Shown here: positions 51,185 through 60,653 of the stretch, piece by piece | Numbering within the stretch: the stretch's first letter is position 1 | Layout of the letters: each line of letters starts with the position of its first letter | Assembly: GCA_019638845.1 (NCBI GenBank) | Contig: JAHBSZ010000002.1 | Coordinates: 248,001-312,000, forward strand | DNA from: Salinibacterium sp. | GTDB taxonomy: Bacteria > Actinomycetota > Actinomycetes > Actinomycetales > Microbacteriaceae | Direction: 5' to 3' | Length of the DNA stretch: 64,000 nt | Notes under the pieces: model-generated | Databases searched by the model: none | Seen by the model: only the letters and a program-made list of their open reading frames with translations | What the model was told of the DNA's origin: nothing | Made by a program: the position numbers and the translations under genes

Positions 51185-52371
51185 GCACGAGCCCTCCCGT
51201 CGCCCGACAGCACGTTCTCACGCCCACGACCGGGCGAGTCCTGCGGCGTTCGCTGTTCTGGATCGGGGTGGTGGCGTTCCTCGCCATCGTCACGCTCATC
51301 GCCGCAGGAACCGCCGGTTCCTCGGTTGGCGGAACCACCCTCGATTCCGAGAATGCCGCGCCTGCGGGTGCCCGCGCTGTCGCCGAAGTCCTTCGCCAGC
51401 AAGGAGTCACCGTTACGGCGACCTCATCCCTGGCCGAAACTAAGAGAGCGATCTCCGATCCGTCGAACACGACCCTCTTTCTCTACGACGACGGCTTCTA
51501 CCTCGACAACGAGCAGCGGCGCGAGCTCGCGACTCTCGCGAGCACGCTTGTGGTGGCCAATGCCAACTTCGATGAGTTGCGCGACCTTGCCCCAGAACTC
51601 GCCCAAGCGGGCTATGTGGGCGGGCCGCTAAAGGCCGACTGCGACGTGACCGCCGTCCGCAAGGCCGGGACGGTCTCCGGCGACGCCACCGGCTATCGGA
51701 TAGTCGATAACTCCTCCAGCATCACCGCGTGCCTCGGCAGCGGGGATGGCGTGTACTCGCTCGTTCACGTCGATCGCGGCGCAACGCAGGTCGTCGTTCT
51801 AGGCGCTACGAGTGCGCTCACCAACGAGCACGTCATCGAACAAGGAAACGCAGCGCTCGCACTCAACCTGCTCGGCGCCCACCGCACCCTCGTCTGGTAC
51901 ATCCCGACCGCTGCTGATCTCCCTGAGTCGACCCCGCAAGACCTCGGGTCGCTCACTCCACCGTGGGTGACCCCTGCGCTCACCCTGCTCATGCTCGCGG
52001 CGGTGGCTGGAGCAGTGTGGCGGGGCCGGCGATTCGGTCCATTGGTCATTGAAAACCTGCCCGTCACAGTCCGCGCAAGCGAGACCATGCTGGGGCGTGC
52101 CCGTCTCTACGAGAAGTCATCCGCTCGATTGCGTGCCCTCGACGCGCTGCGGATCGGCTCCGTCCAGCGGCTCGCCACCGCGTGCGGACTACCCCGCACC
52201 GCCACCGTCGATGACGTCATTGTGGCGGTGGCGAGCGTCACCGGGATGCAGGCTGCGGGCATCCGTGACCTACTCGTCGACGCTGTGCCCTCGAACGACA
52301 TCGAACTCGTTGCTTTCTCAGATGGACTTCTCGAACTCGAACGCGACGTCTCCGTCGCGGTGCGACCCTGA
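51181..52371 (+). CDS. DUF4350-containing membrane protein
   Basis: 396 residues from the GTG at 51181 in a GTGA overlap. One membrane segment is near residue 25-45. A Rossmann-like DUF4350 domain follows (GARAVAEVLRQQGVTVTATSSLAE, TLFLYDDGFYL), a second membrane segment is about 255-280, and a C-terminal helical cytosolic part ends the protein. It sits before the MoxR gene as in many actinobacteria. Function is not known; it is presumed to work with the MoxR/DUF58 pair in envelope maturation. Confidence 0.87.
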   Translation: MSTSPPVARQHVLTPTTGRVLRRSLFWIGVVAFLAIVTLIAAGTAGSSVGGTTLDSENAAPAGARAVAEVLRQQGVTVTATSSLAETKRAISDPSNTTLFLYDDGFYLDNEQRRELATLASTLVVANANFDELRDLAPELAQAGYVGGPLKADCDVTAVRKAGTVSGDATGYRIVDNSSSITACLGSGDGVYSLVHVDRGATQVVVLGATSALTNEHVIEQGNAALALNLLGAHRTLVWYIPTAADLPESTPQDLGSLTPPWVTPALTLLMLAAVAGAVWRGRRFGPLVIENLPVTVRASETMLGRARLYEKSSARLRALDALRIGSVQRLATACGLPRTATVDDVIVAVASVTGMQAAGIRDLLVDAVPSNDIELVAFSDGLLELERDVSVAVRP

Positions 52372-52396
52372 CCCTGCGATAGGAAAGAATCTAACT

Positions 52397-53368
52397 ATGG
52401 CCACTGTCGATGACCCCAACGCAGCTCTGAGAGATTCGTTCGCGCGCCTGCGAACTGAAGTCGGCAAGGCCGTCGTTGGCCAAGACTCGGCAGTCACCGG
52501 TCTCACCATTGCGCTTCTTGCGGGTGGCCATGTGCTGCTTGAGGGTGTGCCCGGTGTAGCGAAGACACTGTTGGTGCGCAGCTTGAGTGCAGCGCTGAAC
52601 CTCGAGACGAAGCGGGTGCAGTTCACCCCCGACCTCATGCCCGGTGACGTGACGGGGTCGCTCGTCTATGACGCCAAGGCCGGCGAATTCGAGTTTCGTG
52701 CGGGACCGGTGTTTACGAACATCCTGCTCGCGGATGAAATCAACCGGACGCCCCCCAAGACGCAGTCGGCACTGCTCGAGGCCATGGAGGAGCGGCAGGT
52801 TTCTGTCGATGGGGAAACCCGAAAGCTCCCCGTGCCCTTCATGGTCGCGGCAACGATGAACCCCATCGAGTACGAAGGAACCTACACGCTGCCCGAAGCG
52901 CAGCTCGACCGATTCCTCCTCAAACTCATTCTCGAGCTTCCGGAGCGGACCGATGAGGTCGAAGTCCTCCACCGACACTCGACGGGATTCAACCCGCGCG
53001 ATCTCGCCGGTGCTGGAGTGACTGCCGTGCTCGATGCCGAGACCATCGCCCAGGCCCAGGCCGCGGTGGCGAAAGTCGGCGCCAGCGCCGATGTCATCGG
53101 CTACGCCGTGGATCTCGCACGCGCCACTCGCCAGAGTCCGTCAGTCAAGCTCGGCGTGAGCCCTCGTGGCGCCGTCGCATTGCTGGCCGCCGCGAAGGCA
53201 TGGGCGTGGCTACAGGGTTTCGATGCGATCACTCCCGACCACATCCAAGCAATGGCGCTGCCCGTGATGCGACACCGCATCCAGCTGCGCCCCGAGGCCG
53301 AGCTCGAAGGAATCTCCCCCGATGCGATCCTGCGCAGCATCCTCCAGCAGGTTCAGGTTCCGATCTAA
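52397..53368 (+). CDS. MoxR-family AAA+ ATPase
   Basis: 323 residues from the ATG at 52397, with AGGAAAG upstream. Walker A is GVPGVAKT, Walker B LLADEINR, the pre-sensor PPKTQSALLEAMEERQV, sensor 1 AATMNPIEYEGTYTLPEAQLDRF and sensor 2 in LGVSPRGAV. MoxR ATPases act as chaperones or assembly factors, usually together with a DUF58/von Willebrand-type protein, which is the next gene. Confidence 0.94.
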   Translation: MATVDDPNAALRDSFARLRTEVGKAVVGQDSAVTGLTIALLAGGHVLLEGVPGVAKTLLVRSLSAALNLETKRVQFTPDLMPGDVTGSLVYDAKAGEFEFRAGPVFTNILLADEINRTPPKTQSALLEAMEERQVSVDGETRKLPVPFMVAATMNPIEYEGTYTLPEAQLDRFLLKLILELPERTDEVEVLHRHSTGFNPRDLAGAGVTAVLDAETIAQAQAAVAKVGASADVIGYAVDLARATRQSPSVKLGVSPRGAVALLAAAKAWAWLQGFDAITPDHIQAMALPVMRHRIQLRPEAELEGISPDAILRSILQQVQVPI

Positions 53369-53382
53369 GAAGGCTGAACGAA

Positions 53383-54675
53383 GTGGCCGTAAGCGGGTGG
53401 TTTGTCGCCCTCGTCGCCGTCGGTGTAGTGCCGATCGCCGTGACGGGGCAGCCCGTCGCGCTCGCGGCATGGCTCGCGTTCGTGCTCGTGCTCGGTGCGG
53501 TCGATCTTGCAGTCGCAGGATCACCACGTCAGAGTGAGCTCGCTCGCGAACTTCCGGGTCGTGTGCGCTTGGGTGAGACGGTCGAGTCCACTCTCTACCT
53601 GACCAACACGGGGCGCCGCCGCCTCCGTGGGATCGTGCGGGACGGCTGGCAGCCCTCCGCTGTCGCCCTGCCCAACCGGGCGCCCGTCAATGTTCCAGCA
53701 GGCGAGCGACGCGCGATACGAACGACCCTGACTCCGTTTCGTCGGGGTGAGCGCCGTGCGGCACACGTGACAATCCGCTCGTTCGGACCGCTCCATCTCC
53801 TTGCGCGCCAGGCGACCATCGCTCTGCCGGGCGCGATCACCGTCTTGCCGCCATTCAACTCGCGCAAGCACCTCCCCTCCAGACTGGCGAGACTGCGCGA
53901 GCTCGACGGAGCTACGAGCGTCATGGTTCGCGGTCAGGGCACCGAGTTCGACAGCCTCCGAGACTACGTACGCGGCGACGACGTGCGGTCGATCGACTGG
54001 CGTGCCACCGCGCGGCGCAAGGATCTCGTCGTGCGCACCTGGCGACCGGAACGCGATCGGCGGGTGGTCATCGTCATCGACAGCGGGCGCACCTCGGCCG
54101 CCCGCATCGACAACGAGCCGCGGATCGATACCGCATTCGAGTCCGCGCTGCTGCTCGCGGCCCTCGCATCGAGCGCAGGCGACCGCGTAGACCTGCTGGT
54201 GTTCGACCGGAGGGTCCGCGCACGGGTGCAGGGGGCATCCGGCGCAGAACTGCTGTCGAAGATGGTGTCGAGCATGGCACCCGTCGACCCCGAACTCATC
54301 GAGATGGACTGGTCGGCGGTACCGGGTCTGGTGCGCTCGGTGACCTCCCAGCACGCGCTCGTCGTGCTCGCCACGACTATCGACGCCCCCGGGGCGTCCC
54401 GCGGCCTGTTGTCGGTGCTACCTCAGCTCTCCCGCAAACACACCGTTCTCGTGTCATCCGTCATCGACCCGGCAGTCACGGATGCCACCCGCACGAGAAC
54501 CACGCGTGAAGACGTTTACCGCGCCGCCGCCGCCGAGCGCGCGCTGCTCGACCAGGCGCGAGTCGCCGCCGCCATCCGTCAACTGGGCGGAGAGGTGGTC
54601 ACGGGCGCCCCGCAAGAGCTACCCCCCGCACTCGCCGATCGCTATATCGCCCTCAAAGCGGCCGGTCGGCTATAA
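53383..54675 (+). CDS. DUF58 protein
   Basis: 430 residues from the GTG at 53383. Two N-terminal membrane segments (about 3-20 and 27-45), a beta-rich region (SELARELPGRVRLGETVESTLYLTNTG), then the DUF58 motif GTEFDSLRDYVRGDDVRSIDWRATARR. A von Willebrand-like fold with VVIVIDSGRT follows. It is the usual partner of MoxR in envelope or protein-complex assembly. It ends the operon begun at 49365. Confidence 0.93.
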   Translation: MAVSGWFVALVAVGVVPIAVTGQPVALAAWLAFVLVLGAVDLAVAGSPRQSELARELPGRVRLGETVESTLYLTNTGRRRLRGIVRDGWQPSAVALPNRAPVNVPAGERRAIRTTLTPFRRGERRAAHVTIRSFGPLHLLARQATIALPGAITVLPPFNSRKHLPSRLARLRELDGATSVMVRGQGTEFDSLRDYVRGDDVRSIDWRATARRKDLVVRTWRPERDRRVVIVIDSGRTSAARIDNEPRIDTAFESALLLAALASSAGDRVDLLVFDRRVRARVQGASGAELLSKMVSSMAPVDPELIEMDWSAVPGLVRSVTSQHALVVLATTIDAPGASRGLLSVLPQLSRKHTVLVSSVIDPAVTDATRTRTTREDVYRAAAAERALLDQARVAAAIRQLGGEVVTGAPQELPPALADRYIALKAAGRL

Positions 54676-54725
54676 GGGTCGAGTATGGTCGAACCACCCC
54701 CAGCACCTCAGAGAAAGGTCCACCA

Positions 54726-55475
54726 GTGGCCCAGGTCAGCAAAACCACTCCGGTAGCCAATGCGGATGTCGCGATTGGCTCCCCCACCCTTATGCAACGT
54801 CTCATCGCGGAGGCGTTCGGCACGTTCGTACTCGTCGCAGGTGTCATCGGTACTGCGATGTTCTTTGCTCCGACCGCCGGCCCGCTCACCGTCGCGCTCG
54901 CCGTGGGACTCGCCGTGATGGGTGCCGCCTATGCGGTCGGTCACATCTCCGGTGGCCATTTCAACCCCGCCGTCACAATCGGCGCGGCCGCCGCTGGGCG
55001 CTTCGCTTGGCGTGACGTGCTCCCCTACATCGGTGCCCAGATCGTGGGTGGCGCGCTCGCTACGACGGTACTGCTCGGGGTTCGCGCGGGTGCCGGAGGC
55101 GATGTCTTCGCCAGCTTTACCGGAACGTCCAACGGGTACGGCGACAGTTCGCCCGGCGGATTCGCACTGCCGTCGGTGCTCCTCGCCGAAGTCGTCGCGA
55201 CCGCGGTGTTCCTCTACATCATTCTGGGTGTGACCGACCGCCGAGCTCCGAGCGGGTTCGCCCCCATCTCCATCGGCCTCACGCTCACCATGCTTCACCT
55301 GGTGACCATCCCGGTGAGCAACGCTTCGATCAACCCGGCTCGCTCGATTGCGACCGCGATCTACGGCGGCGCTGTACCGCTCGAACAGCTTTGGGCGTTT
55401 ATCGTCGCGCCGATTGTCGGTGCGCTGATTGCCGGGTTTAGCTACAACTTCCTGTTCGACCGCAAGCGCGCGTAG
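54726..55475 (+). CDS. aqpZ: Aquaporin Z
   Basis: 249 residues from the GTG at 54726, with AGAAAGG upstream. Six membrane helices and two NPA half-helices: GGHFNPAVT and NASINPARS. A His in LHLVTIPV and Ala/Ser residues around the second NPA match the water-selective AqpZ subgroup, not glycerol facilitators. It moves water across the membrane for osmotic balance. A strong hairpin follows. Confidence 0.93.
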   Translation: MAQVSKTTPVANADVAIGSPTLMQRLIAEAFGTFVLVAGVIGTAMFFAPTAGPLTVALAVGLAVMGAAYAVGHISGGHFNPAVTIGAAAAGRFAWRDVLPYIGAQIVGGALATTVLLGVRAGAGGDVFASFTGTSNGYGDSSPGGFALPSVLLAEVVATAVFLYIILGVTDRRAPSGFAPISIGLTLTMLHLVTIPVSNASINPARSIATAIYGGAVPLEQLWAFIVAPIVGALIAGFSYNFLFDRKRA

Positions 55476-55486
55476 TCGAACACCAC

Positions 55487-55522
55487 ACGGATGCCCGGGG
55501 CCGATCGGCCCCGGGCATCCGT
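55487..55522. terminator. Hairpin terminator between aqpZ and the MFS gene
   Basis: A 16-base-pair perfect stem (55487-55502 with 55507-55522) closes a GATC loop. It lies just after the aqpZ stop and just before the converging MFS stop, so it should end transcription from both sides. Confidence 0.85.
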
Positions 55523-55524
55523 CG

Positions 55525-56832
55525 TTAGGGCTTAGGTGCCTCGAGTTCGTCTTCGGCGACCTGCTCGATGGTCTCAGCGTCCGCCGATGCGATGAGCTCG
55601 GTCGGAAGTGTCTTCATCCCGGTGATCGGCGAGAACAGCACGAACGCTGAAGCGAGAAACGTTCCGACGGTCCCGATCCACATCGTGGGAAGCACGCCGA
55701 GCGTTTCACCGAGCACGCCCGAGAGCAGGGCGGCGATCGGCATGACGCCCCAGACGACAAATCGAATCGACGCGTTCATCCGGCCGAGGAGGCGCGGCGG
55801 GGTGAGCCGCTGGCGCATCGTGACCTGGGTGATGTTGTAGACCAACACGAGGAACGACTCGATGAAGGAACCCACGATCAGGATCGGAATCGCCACCACA
55901 GGGAAAACAGCGGACAGCGGGAGCGCGAGAACCCCGACGCCCATCGCGAGCGCGGACAGGGAGACGGCTGTGCCCTCACCGATGCGCTTGGTCAACCATG
56001 GGGTTGCGAGCGCACCGAGCAATCCGCCGACTGACCCGATGCCGAAGATGATGCCGAGAGCTGCCGGGCCGAGCCCGAGGATGCGCAAGATGAGGATCGC
56101 CTCGAGTGTGAAAGCGAGCATCCCGAAGAAGTTGGACACCGCAGTCGTTGCCGTGATGCGCCTCAGGAGCGAGTGACCGAAAACAAACTTCAGGCCCTCC
56201 GCGATCTCCTTCGGCAGGCTTTGCCGGTCTTTCGGGTCTGACAGCACCTCGGTGTCCCGCACGCGCCACAGGGCGAATGCTGAGAACAAGTAGGAGACGC
56301 CGTCAGCGAGGAGTAACACCGGCGCGCTCACCACCACGAGGAGAGCGCCGGCGAGACCGGGGCCGCCAATACGCGCAATCTGAGACGTCGCTTCGAGTTT
56401 CGAGTTCGCGCTCCCGACCTGCTCGCCAGGCAGGAGCACCGGAATGTAGCTCTGGTACGACACATCGAAGAAGACGGTCGCGATGCCCACGACGGCTCCC
56501 ACGACATAGAGGTGCCAGATGTCGAGAACACCCGCGAACCACAGGATCGGGATGAGCGCGAGTACGACTGCACGCACGAGATCCGCCACGATCATGACCC
56601 GACGCTTGAGCATGCGATCGATCCATGCACCAGCGGGCAATCCCACAATGAGGAATGCGGCAGTCTGGGCCGCGCCGAGCACCCCCACCTGCCATTCCGA
56701 AGCACCGAGCAGACTCACCGCAAGCACGGGGATCGCGAGGTTCGTCAACTGTGCGCCGAGTTGACTTACGCCTTCTCCCGTCCAGAACCAGAGAAAGTTG
56801 CGGTTGCGCAGAAGTGGTGGAGAGGTGCTCAC
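55525..56832 (-). CDS. MFS transporter, multidrug-efflux type
   Basis: 435 residues from the GTG at 56832; a TTG at 56853 would add seven residues. Twelve hydrophobic segments with NFLWFWTGEGVSQLGAQLTNLA, PAGAWIDRMLKRR and LPGEQVGSANSKLEATSQIARIGGPGLAG. These are features of the efflux branch of MFS (MFS_3-like). The substrate is unknown. GATACT six bases before the GTG is a -10-like box, so the mRNA may be leaderless, although the -35 is weak. Confidence 0.85.
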   Translation of the reverse strand: MSTSPPLLRNRNFLWFWTGEGVSQLGAQLTNLAIPVLAVSLLGASEWQVGVLGAAQTAAFLIVGLPAGAWIDRMLKRRVMIVADLVRAVVLALIPILWFAGVLDIWHLYVVGAVVGIATVFFDVSYQSYIPVLLPGEQVGSANSKLEATSQIARIGGPGLAGALLVVVSAPVLLLADGVSYLFSAFALWRVRDTEVLSDPKDRQSLPKEIAEGLKFVFGHSLLRRITATTAVSNFFGMLAFTLEAILILRILGLGPAALGIIFGIGSVGGLLGALATPWLTKRIGEGTAVSLSALAMGVGVLALPLSAVFPVVAIPILIVGSFIESFLVLVYNITQVTMRQRLTPPRLLGRMNASIRFVVWGVMPIAALLSGVLGETLGVLPTMWIGTVGTFLASAFVLFSPITGMKTLPTELIASADAETIEQVAEDELEAPKP

Positions 56833-56861
56833 GTTCTTAGTATCTATCCTCAACTACCCGG

Positions 56862-56900
56862 AGACGGATACCCGGGTCGATCGGCCTCGGGCATCCGTCT
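56862..56900 (-). terminator. Hairpin behind the RidA operon
   Basis: AGACGGAT with ATCCGTCT (56862-56869 with 56893-56900), plus four inner base pairs, forms a strong hairpin just beyond the RidA stop. It ends the leftward operon. It also overlaps the upstream region of the MFS gene. Confidence 0.6.
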
Positions 56901-56913
56901 TCTGGTTCTCGTC

Positions 56914-57318
56914 CTAGTCGGGAATCACCGCGAGCGCATCGATCTCAACGAGCATGCCCTCAAGGGGTAAACCGACCATGAGCGTGGTGCGGCAGGGTTT
57001 GACTCCGGATACGTTCTCGCCGATGTACTTCTCGTATGCAGCGTTCATCGCCGCAAAATCACTGCGGTCGGTGAGGTATACGCGCAGCATGATGACGTCC
57101 GAGAAGGTCGCGCCGCCTGCCTCAAGGATTCCCTTAACGATATCGAGAGTCGCAACGACCTGAGCGGCGACGTCCCCGAGGTGGATGACCTCAGCGGTGG
57201 CCGGATTGAGCGAGCCACAGCCGGACACTTGCACGATGCGACCGGACGCGTGCACTCCCTGAGAGAAGCTGGACAGCGGCTTCGGGGCAAGGTCAGTCTC
57301 GATTTGGGTTGCGGTCAT
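56914..57318 (-). CDS. RidA-family (YjgF/Rid) protein
   Basis: 134 residues from the ATG at 57318; GGAG lies six bases upstream and the ATG overlaps the previous stop by ATGA. The Rid fold shows FSQGVHASGRIVQVSGCG, GDVAAQVVATLDIVKGILEAGG and a C-terminal VKPCRTTLMVGLPLEGMLVEIDALAV, whose Arg in PCRTT is the imine-binding residue. RidA hydrolyses reactive enamines and imines made by PLP enzymes; a class V PLP enzyme gene is in the same operon. Confidence 0.92.
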   Translation of the reverse strand: MTATQIETDLAPKPLSSFSQGVHASGRIVQVSGCGSLNPATAEVIHLGDVAAQVVATLDIVKGILEAGGATFSDVIMLRVYLTDRSDFAAMNAAYEKYIGENVSGVKPCRTTLMVGLPLEGMLVEIDALAVIPD

Positions 57319-58325
57319 GTACTGCTCCATTCTGTTGGTGGTGTGGTGGTCTGGGCCGGCTCGACTCCGTGCAGAATCTGCACCGAGAGGCTTTCGTCGG
57401 GTGCATAGTTCCGCACGTTTCCTTTGCGGGTCTCCTCAGCGAGCCCATCCGCTTCTGCGGTAGCTGGCAGCGCGAACCCAAACGCATCGTCGTCGGGCGA
57501 CCGGCGCAGCCATCGCAAAGTGTGCGTGAGATCCGGTGACCGGTGAGCGACGACGTCGGCGCTTCCGTCGGGGTGGAGCTGTCTCGTTGTCACCCACCCC
57601 TTCGCATCCGCCGCGGCCGGGACGTGCTGAACAATCTCCGGCTCGACGCGAACGCCGGGCGCGAGCAACTCATCAAATGGTCGATCGAGATCGAAACCCG
57701 CGCGCGTCGTTGTGCTTAGTCCTGGGCGCAGTGTGTCCACCACAGTGCCGCCGATCGCGGGTCTGAAATTGAGGTGGGCAAGATACATGAGCGGGCGCGG
57801 TTCACGGCTCAGATTGGTGATCGTGGCGCGACTCTCGAGCATCCCAGAGCCCTCAGTGACCGTGACACTCGTAGTCGCGGAGAAGTACGGGCCAAAAGAG
57901 ACTCGACTTGTGAAACCCCCGCGAACAGTTATGGTGCCCCCGACTACCTCGAGCGCGACCTGACTGTGACGAGCGAATGGCATCTCGCCGTGCAGCGGAT
58001 GCCCGTCTGCGGGCGAAGGGTTACCCATGGCGCTTCCGCCGCAGTGCACGAAATACGCGCCATTTCCGGCGAGATAGTCCGTCGTGTCGATGGGCTCGTC
58101 AAATGTCGAGATCATGGTCAGCGGACGTCCATACATCTCAGCGCGCCACACCTGCTGGCCAACGAATGGCAGTACGACGATGTGTCCGACGCCGTTGTCG
58201 ATTCGCAGCCCTTCGACACCCGAGGAATAGCGAAATGCGCTCGCGCGGAGCGCCCCGTTCCCGACCAACTCGCGAGGGGTCCGCGAGAACATGTCGGGGT
58301 CGAGCCACACTGTGACGGCGTTCAT
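57315..58325 (-). CDS. DUF4432 protein, galactose-mutarotase-like
   Basis: 336 residues, in ATGA overlaps with both neighbours. Predicted beta-sandwich with GLRIDNGVGHIVVLPFVGQQVW, AYFVHCGGSAMGNPSP, HPLHGEMPF and MYLAHLNFRP. This is the DUF4432/aldose-1-epimerase-like type, with His and Glu residues around HGEMP that correspond to sugar-binding positions. It points to a sugar or sugar-derived substrate for the operon. Function not established. Confidence 0.85.
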   Translation of the reverse strand: MNAVTVWLDPDMFSRTPRELVGNGALRASAFRYSSGVEGLRIDNGVGHIVVLPFVGQQVWRAEMYGRPLTMISTFDEPIDTTDYLAGNGAYFVHCGGSAMGNPSPADGHPLHGEMPFARHSQVALEVVGGTITVRGGFTSRVSFGPYFSATTSVTVTEGSGMLESRATITNLSREPRPLMYLAHLNFRPAIGGTVVDTLRPGLSTTTRAGFDLDRPFDELLAPGVRVEPEIVQHVPAAADAKGWVTTRQLHPDGSADVVAHRSPDLTHTLRWLRRSPDDDAFGFALPATAEADGLAEETRKGNVRNYAPDESLSVQILHGVEPAQTTTPPTEWSST

Positions 58326-59770
58326 GAGCGACTCCGTCCGCCCCTGAGGTTGGGCTCCACCGTGTAGCCCATCCGCGAGAGCAGAGCGCGCGAGCGCTGG
58401 CTCGCACGAACAAGCTGCTCCTGCTCATCGAGGTCGACGAACTCGCCACCGCGCAACACGACTCGCCCGTCAACGATGACGGTGTCGACCGTTGACGAGC
58501 CGGCCGAATAGAGAAGATTGCGTACCGGATCCGTGAGCGGAAGCAATTCCGGTCGACGGAGGGAATGGATCACGAGGTCTGCGCGCTTGCCCACCTCCAG
58601 GGATCCAATTCGCGACTCAAGCCCCAGGGCTCGCGCGCCGCCTCTCGTGGCCATCTGTAGACCGTCTTCGGCAACGAGATAGCTTCGGTCACGATGCGCC
58701 TCCCGCGCGGTGAGCACGGCAAGATTTGCCTGTCGCATCAGGTCAAGAGAGTTCGACCAGTTTGGCGAGTCCGAGCCCAGCGCGATCGTCGCGCCGCTGC
58801 GATGGAGTTCCGCGTGGCGACCTTCGATAGTTGATCCATGCCCCCACATCATTGAGGCTCCAGGCGCCCACGCAACGGCAGCCCTCGAATCGACGATCGC
58901 AGCGAACTCGTCATCAGTGATGTGGTTGACATGTGCCATCGTCGTCATCGCATCGACAATTCCGAGGTCGCGCAGTGCCGAAATCGGGTGAGCGCCGAGC
59001 CGGTCATAGTCCCGTGCGGTATCGGCGGCGCTGTAGGACTGGTGGAAGTTGAGCACAACCCCCGCGGCAGTAGCGATCGCTTTGGCTTCGAGCATCAGCT
59101 CGGTCGAGGCCGTCCCCAAGCCAAGAAGCGCCACGTGTCCCGTGACGAGAGCATCCACATCATCGTTGCGGGCGAGGATACGACCGAGCCGCGCGCGCAC
59201 CGACGCCCTGTCGCTCGCGGCCCTCGGAATCATCGAGGTGTTGCGCGCGGGGTTCGCGTTCTTGCCCATCGCGAGACCTTCGGGGTTGTCCCAGATGAAC
59301 GAGTCGGCGAGTACGGCACGGATGCCCACCAACTCCGCCGCGCGGGCGGCTGACTCAACTTCGAGCACCGTACCGGGCTCGAGAAACGCCGTAGTACCGT
59401 GACGAATCATCTCCATTCCCGCCATGACCGCGGAGGAGTACTCGTCGTCATCGTCAACGTTGCGATAGAAGTGCCCTTCGAACTCGCGGAACGCATCCTC
59501 CTCACGCAACTGATCGGGCAGGGCGCCACGAAAGAGCTGGTATGAGCAGTGCAGGTGCGACTCGACAAGACCTGGGTGTACTGGCGCCCCCATTGCGTCG
59601 ATCTGCTGCCGAGCGACGAAGTTCTTGATGATGTCGGGATCCGCCCCGACCCCGACGATCGCGCCTGCGCTGATGGCAAGGGCGCCATCCTGGATGATCG
59701 TCTCGTTGTCGTCCACGGTGATCAGATGGGCGTGGCGGATGATCAGATCGACGTCACGAGGCGAGGTCAT
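58322..59770 (-). CDS. Amidohydrolase/deaminase-family protein
   Basis: 482 residues. Metal-dependent amidohydrolase: HPGLVESHLHCSYQ has the HxH metal pair, HQSYSAADTARD and HVNHITDDE hold later metal and catalytic residues, and GSDSPNWSN holds the final Asp. A composite barrel is completed by the N- and C-terminal strands. Relatives include S-adenosylhomocysteine, guanine and other heterocycle deaminases. The substrate is unknown; operon neighbours handle an N-acyl or amino compound. It overlaps the next gene by 17 bases. Confidence 0.88.
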   Translation of the reverse strand: MTSPRDVDLIIRHAHLITVDDNETIIQDGALAISAGAIVGVGADPDIIKNFVARQQIDAMGAPVHPGLVESHLHCSYQLFRGALPDQLREEDAFREFEGHFYRNVDDDDEYSSAVMAGMEMIRHGTTAFLEPGTVLEVESAARAAELVGIRAVLADSFIWDNPEGLAMGKNANPARNTSMIPRAASDRASVRARLGRILARNDDVDALVTGHVALLGLGTASTELMLEAKAIATAAGVVLNFHQSYSAADTARDYDRLGAHPISALRDLGIVDAMTTMAHVNHITDDEFAAIVDSRAAVAWAPGASMMWGHGSTIEGRHAELHRSGATIALGSDSPNWSNSLDLMRQANLAVLTAREAHRDRSYLVAEDGLQMATRGGARALGLESRIGSLEVGKRADLVIHSLRRPELLPLTDPVRNLLYSAGSSTVDTVIVDGRVVLRGGEFVDLDEQEQLVRASQRSRALLSRMGYTVEPNLRGGRSRS

Positions 59771-60653
59771 AGCGTTTCCCTTCGTGATCGAGAGAGGCGC
59801 GCACGGCGTCGGCGAGGTGTACCGCCCGTGCGGCGTCCGTCATCGATAGCTCGGTGGAGGGCGTCCCCGTCACCGCGTGACTCACGAAGTGTCGCAGTTC
59901 AGCGGCCAGCGCGTCGCCGTAGACGATGCCCGCGTCCGCTGAGCTCACGGTCAGGGATGCCGCGTCGACACTGCCTTCGAGGTATGCCGTATCACTCTGC
60001 TCTGAATCCGATCCCACCCACTCGGCCTCGACCGTGAACACGGCTCCGGTGGACATCGTGATCTGAGCTCGGCAATAGACCCAGCGACCGTCCTGGCCAC
60101 GGCGACCCGTCGCCGAGACCGACGCTGACGTCGAACCCGAAAGCCAGTGGACTGCATCCAGGTCATGGATGAGGGTGAGTCCGATGACATCGTCGTGTGG
60201 GTACCGATCGAAGTGCGAAGCTGACCGGCGGCGAGTGAGCACCCCTTTTCGTAGTTCCCCTAGGTGCACCACAGATCGGGCGAGTCGACGATAGGGCTCG
60301 GCGAAACGCAGCACGTGGCCAACCATCGCGACGCGGCCCGCAGCGGCACGAACGAGCTCATCGGCTTCCGGACCAGTAGCGGCAAGTGGCTTCTCGATGA
60401 GAACTGCGGTGCCGGCAGACAGCAGGTCGGTGACGAGAGTACCCCGAGCCTGAACGGGCACCGCTATCGAAACCGCGTCGGCAACTAAAGCTGCCGCGGA
60501 GACTCTCACCGTGCCAAACCTGTGCGCGGCGCTCTCTGCGCGAGTCGAGTCGGCGTCGCACACCCCCACGAGCTCCACGTCACGCATAGTGGAGTAGATC
60601 GCGAGGTGCTCAAGTCCGTAAGAGCCCACGCCGACAACAGCCACGCGGGTCAT
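59754..60653 (-). CDS. Gfo/Idh/MocA-family oxidoreductase
   Basis: 299 residues. The Rossmann motif is GVGSYGLEHLAIY, the EKPLAATG motif carries the catalytic Lys, and a beta-sheet domain with SGSTSASVSATGRRGQD follows. It oxidises a sugar or sugar acid with NAD(P). In this operon with DUF4432 and PLP enzymes it could make a keto sugar or amino-sugar precursor. Substrate inferred from the family only. Confidence 0.88.
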   Translation of the reverse strand: MTRVAVVGVGSYGLEHLAIYSTMRDVELVGVCDADSTRAESAAHRFGTVRVSAAALVADAVSIAVPVQARGTLVTDLLSAGTAVLIEKPLAATGPEADELVRAAAGRVAMVGHVLRFAEPYRRLARSVVHLGELRKGVLTRRRSASHFDRYPHDDVIGLTLIHDLDAVHWLSGSTSASVSATGRRGQDGRWVYCRAQITMSTGAVFTVEAEWVGSDSEQSDTAYLEGSVDAASLTVSSADAGIVYGDALAAELRHFVSHAVTGTPSTELSMTDAARAVHLADAVRASLDHEGKRYDLAS